DNA of 14,540 bases from Oscillospiraceae bacterium (lineage in GTDB: Bacteria > Bacillota > Clostridia > Oscillospirales > Ruminococcaceae): NCBI GenBank assembly GCA_003516865.1, contig DPBR01000007.1:2770-17309 (forward strand), read 5' to 3'. Every line of letters starts with the position of its first letter. Within the stretch, counting starts at the first letter, position 1. Made by a program: the position numbers and the translations under genes. Positions 14,366 to 14,540 of the stretch are shown piece by piece. Below the pieces are notes generated by a model. The model had not been told where the DNA came from. It was given only the letters and a program-made list of their open reading frames with translations, and ran no database searches.

Positions 14366-14540
14366 GGTAACACCGCACAATTACCGGCTTCGCCCTTTTT
14401 CATTCACTCACTTGATGTTTTTCCGTCAGAACGTCCAAAACTCCCTCAAAATACATCAAGTATTCCATCGGTCGTTTTGTCCATTCTGACGAAAAACTCT
14501 CTGCGTGATTGAACGAAAATAATTATGCGGTGTTACCTTA
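14363..14540. repeat. Inverted-repeat element, copy 2 (MITE-like, 178 bp)
   Basis: TAAGGTAACACCGCACAATT at 14363-14382 faces the complement of 14521-14540, one mismatch in 20. The inner arms TTTTTCCGTCAGAACGTCCA (about 14419-14438) and 14475-14497 pair again, and ATAC/GTAT closes a central loop near 14451-14463. It is the reverse orientation of the copy at 3651-3826. Its right arm, read on the minus strand, agrees with the left arm of copy 1 at 51 of the first 56 bases, and its left arm with the other arm of copy 1 at 30 of 32. The centres differ. The element ends exactly at the window edge, so the downstream flank is not visible. Its first three bases are the stop codon of the transglutaminase gene; its hairpin may end transcription of that operon. 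Confidence 0.85.

Overview
The window looks like chromosomal DNA from a Gram-positive anaerobe of the class Clostridia, most likely an Oscillospirales/Ruminococcaceae-type bacterium. The evidence is AGGAGG-type ribosome binding sites, TTGACA/TATAAT promoters with 17-bp spacers, use of TTG and GTG starts, a Fe-S-type PurF, a lipoprotein with a short lipobox signal, and a codon choice rich in GCG, CGC and TTC. This placement is inference; no 16S or other marker is present. No tRNA, rRNA, CRISPR array or phage gene was seen, and no gap between genes exceeds 300 bases.

Left part, all on the minus strand (1-7970), listed in transcription order: a small three-helix membrane protein (7533-7970) and an HD-domain phosphohydrolase (6830-7522), 10 bp apart and driven by a strong promoter at 7987-8015. 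Next comes a purine cluster, purE (6064-6570), purC (5301-6017) and a purF-like gene (3841-5268), with its own promoter at 6768-6796. Its leader is about 190 nt long and carries a 27-residue reading frame and a hairpin with a T-rich tail just before purE. The PurF-like protein keeps the PRPP site and Fe-S cysteines but has lost the catalytic cysteine of the glutaminase domain. A 176-bp inverted-repeat element (3651-3826) separates purF from a GT4-type glycosyltransferase with an unusual basic and acidic tail (2048-3616). An alpha/beta hydrolase (1183-1992) and lysA (1-1136, cut by the window edge) complete this side.

Right part, plus strand (8121-14365): a divergent promoter at 8045-8073 starts a three-gene operon. 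The genes are a solute-binding-protein-like lipoprotein (8121-9392), a 760-residue protein that resembles the bacterial tubulin-like family but has a degraded GTP-binding glycine loop (9418-11700), and an 877-residue membrane protein with an extracellular transglutaminase domain, a Ser/Glu-rich linker and a cytoplasmic tail (11732-14365). A second copy of the inverted-repeat element (14363-14540), in the opposite orientation, closes the window, and its first three bases form the stop codon of the transglutaminase gene.

The most interesting unit is the lipoprotein / tubulin-like / membrane-transglutaminase operon. It links a possible cytoskeletal or scaffold protein in the cytoplasm with two proteins at the cell surface. 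The second is the pair of hairpin-forming repeats, whose two arms are conserved and whose centres differ between copies.
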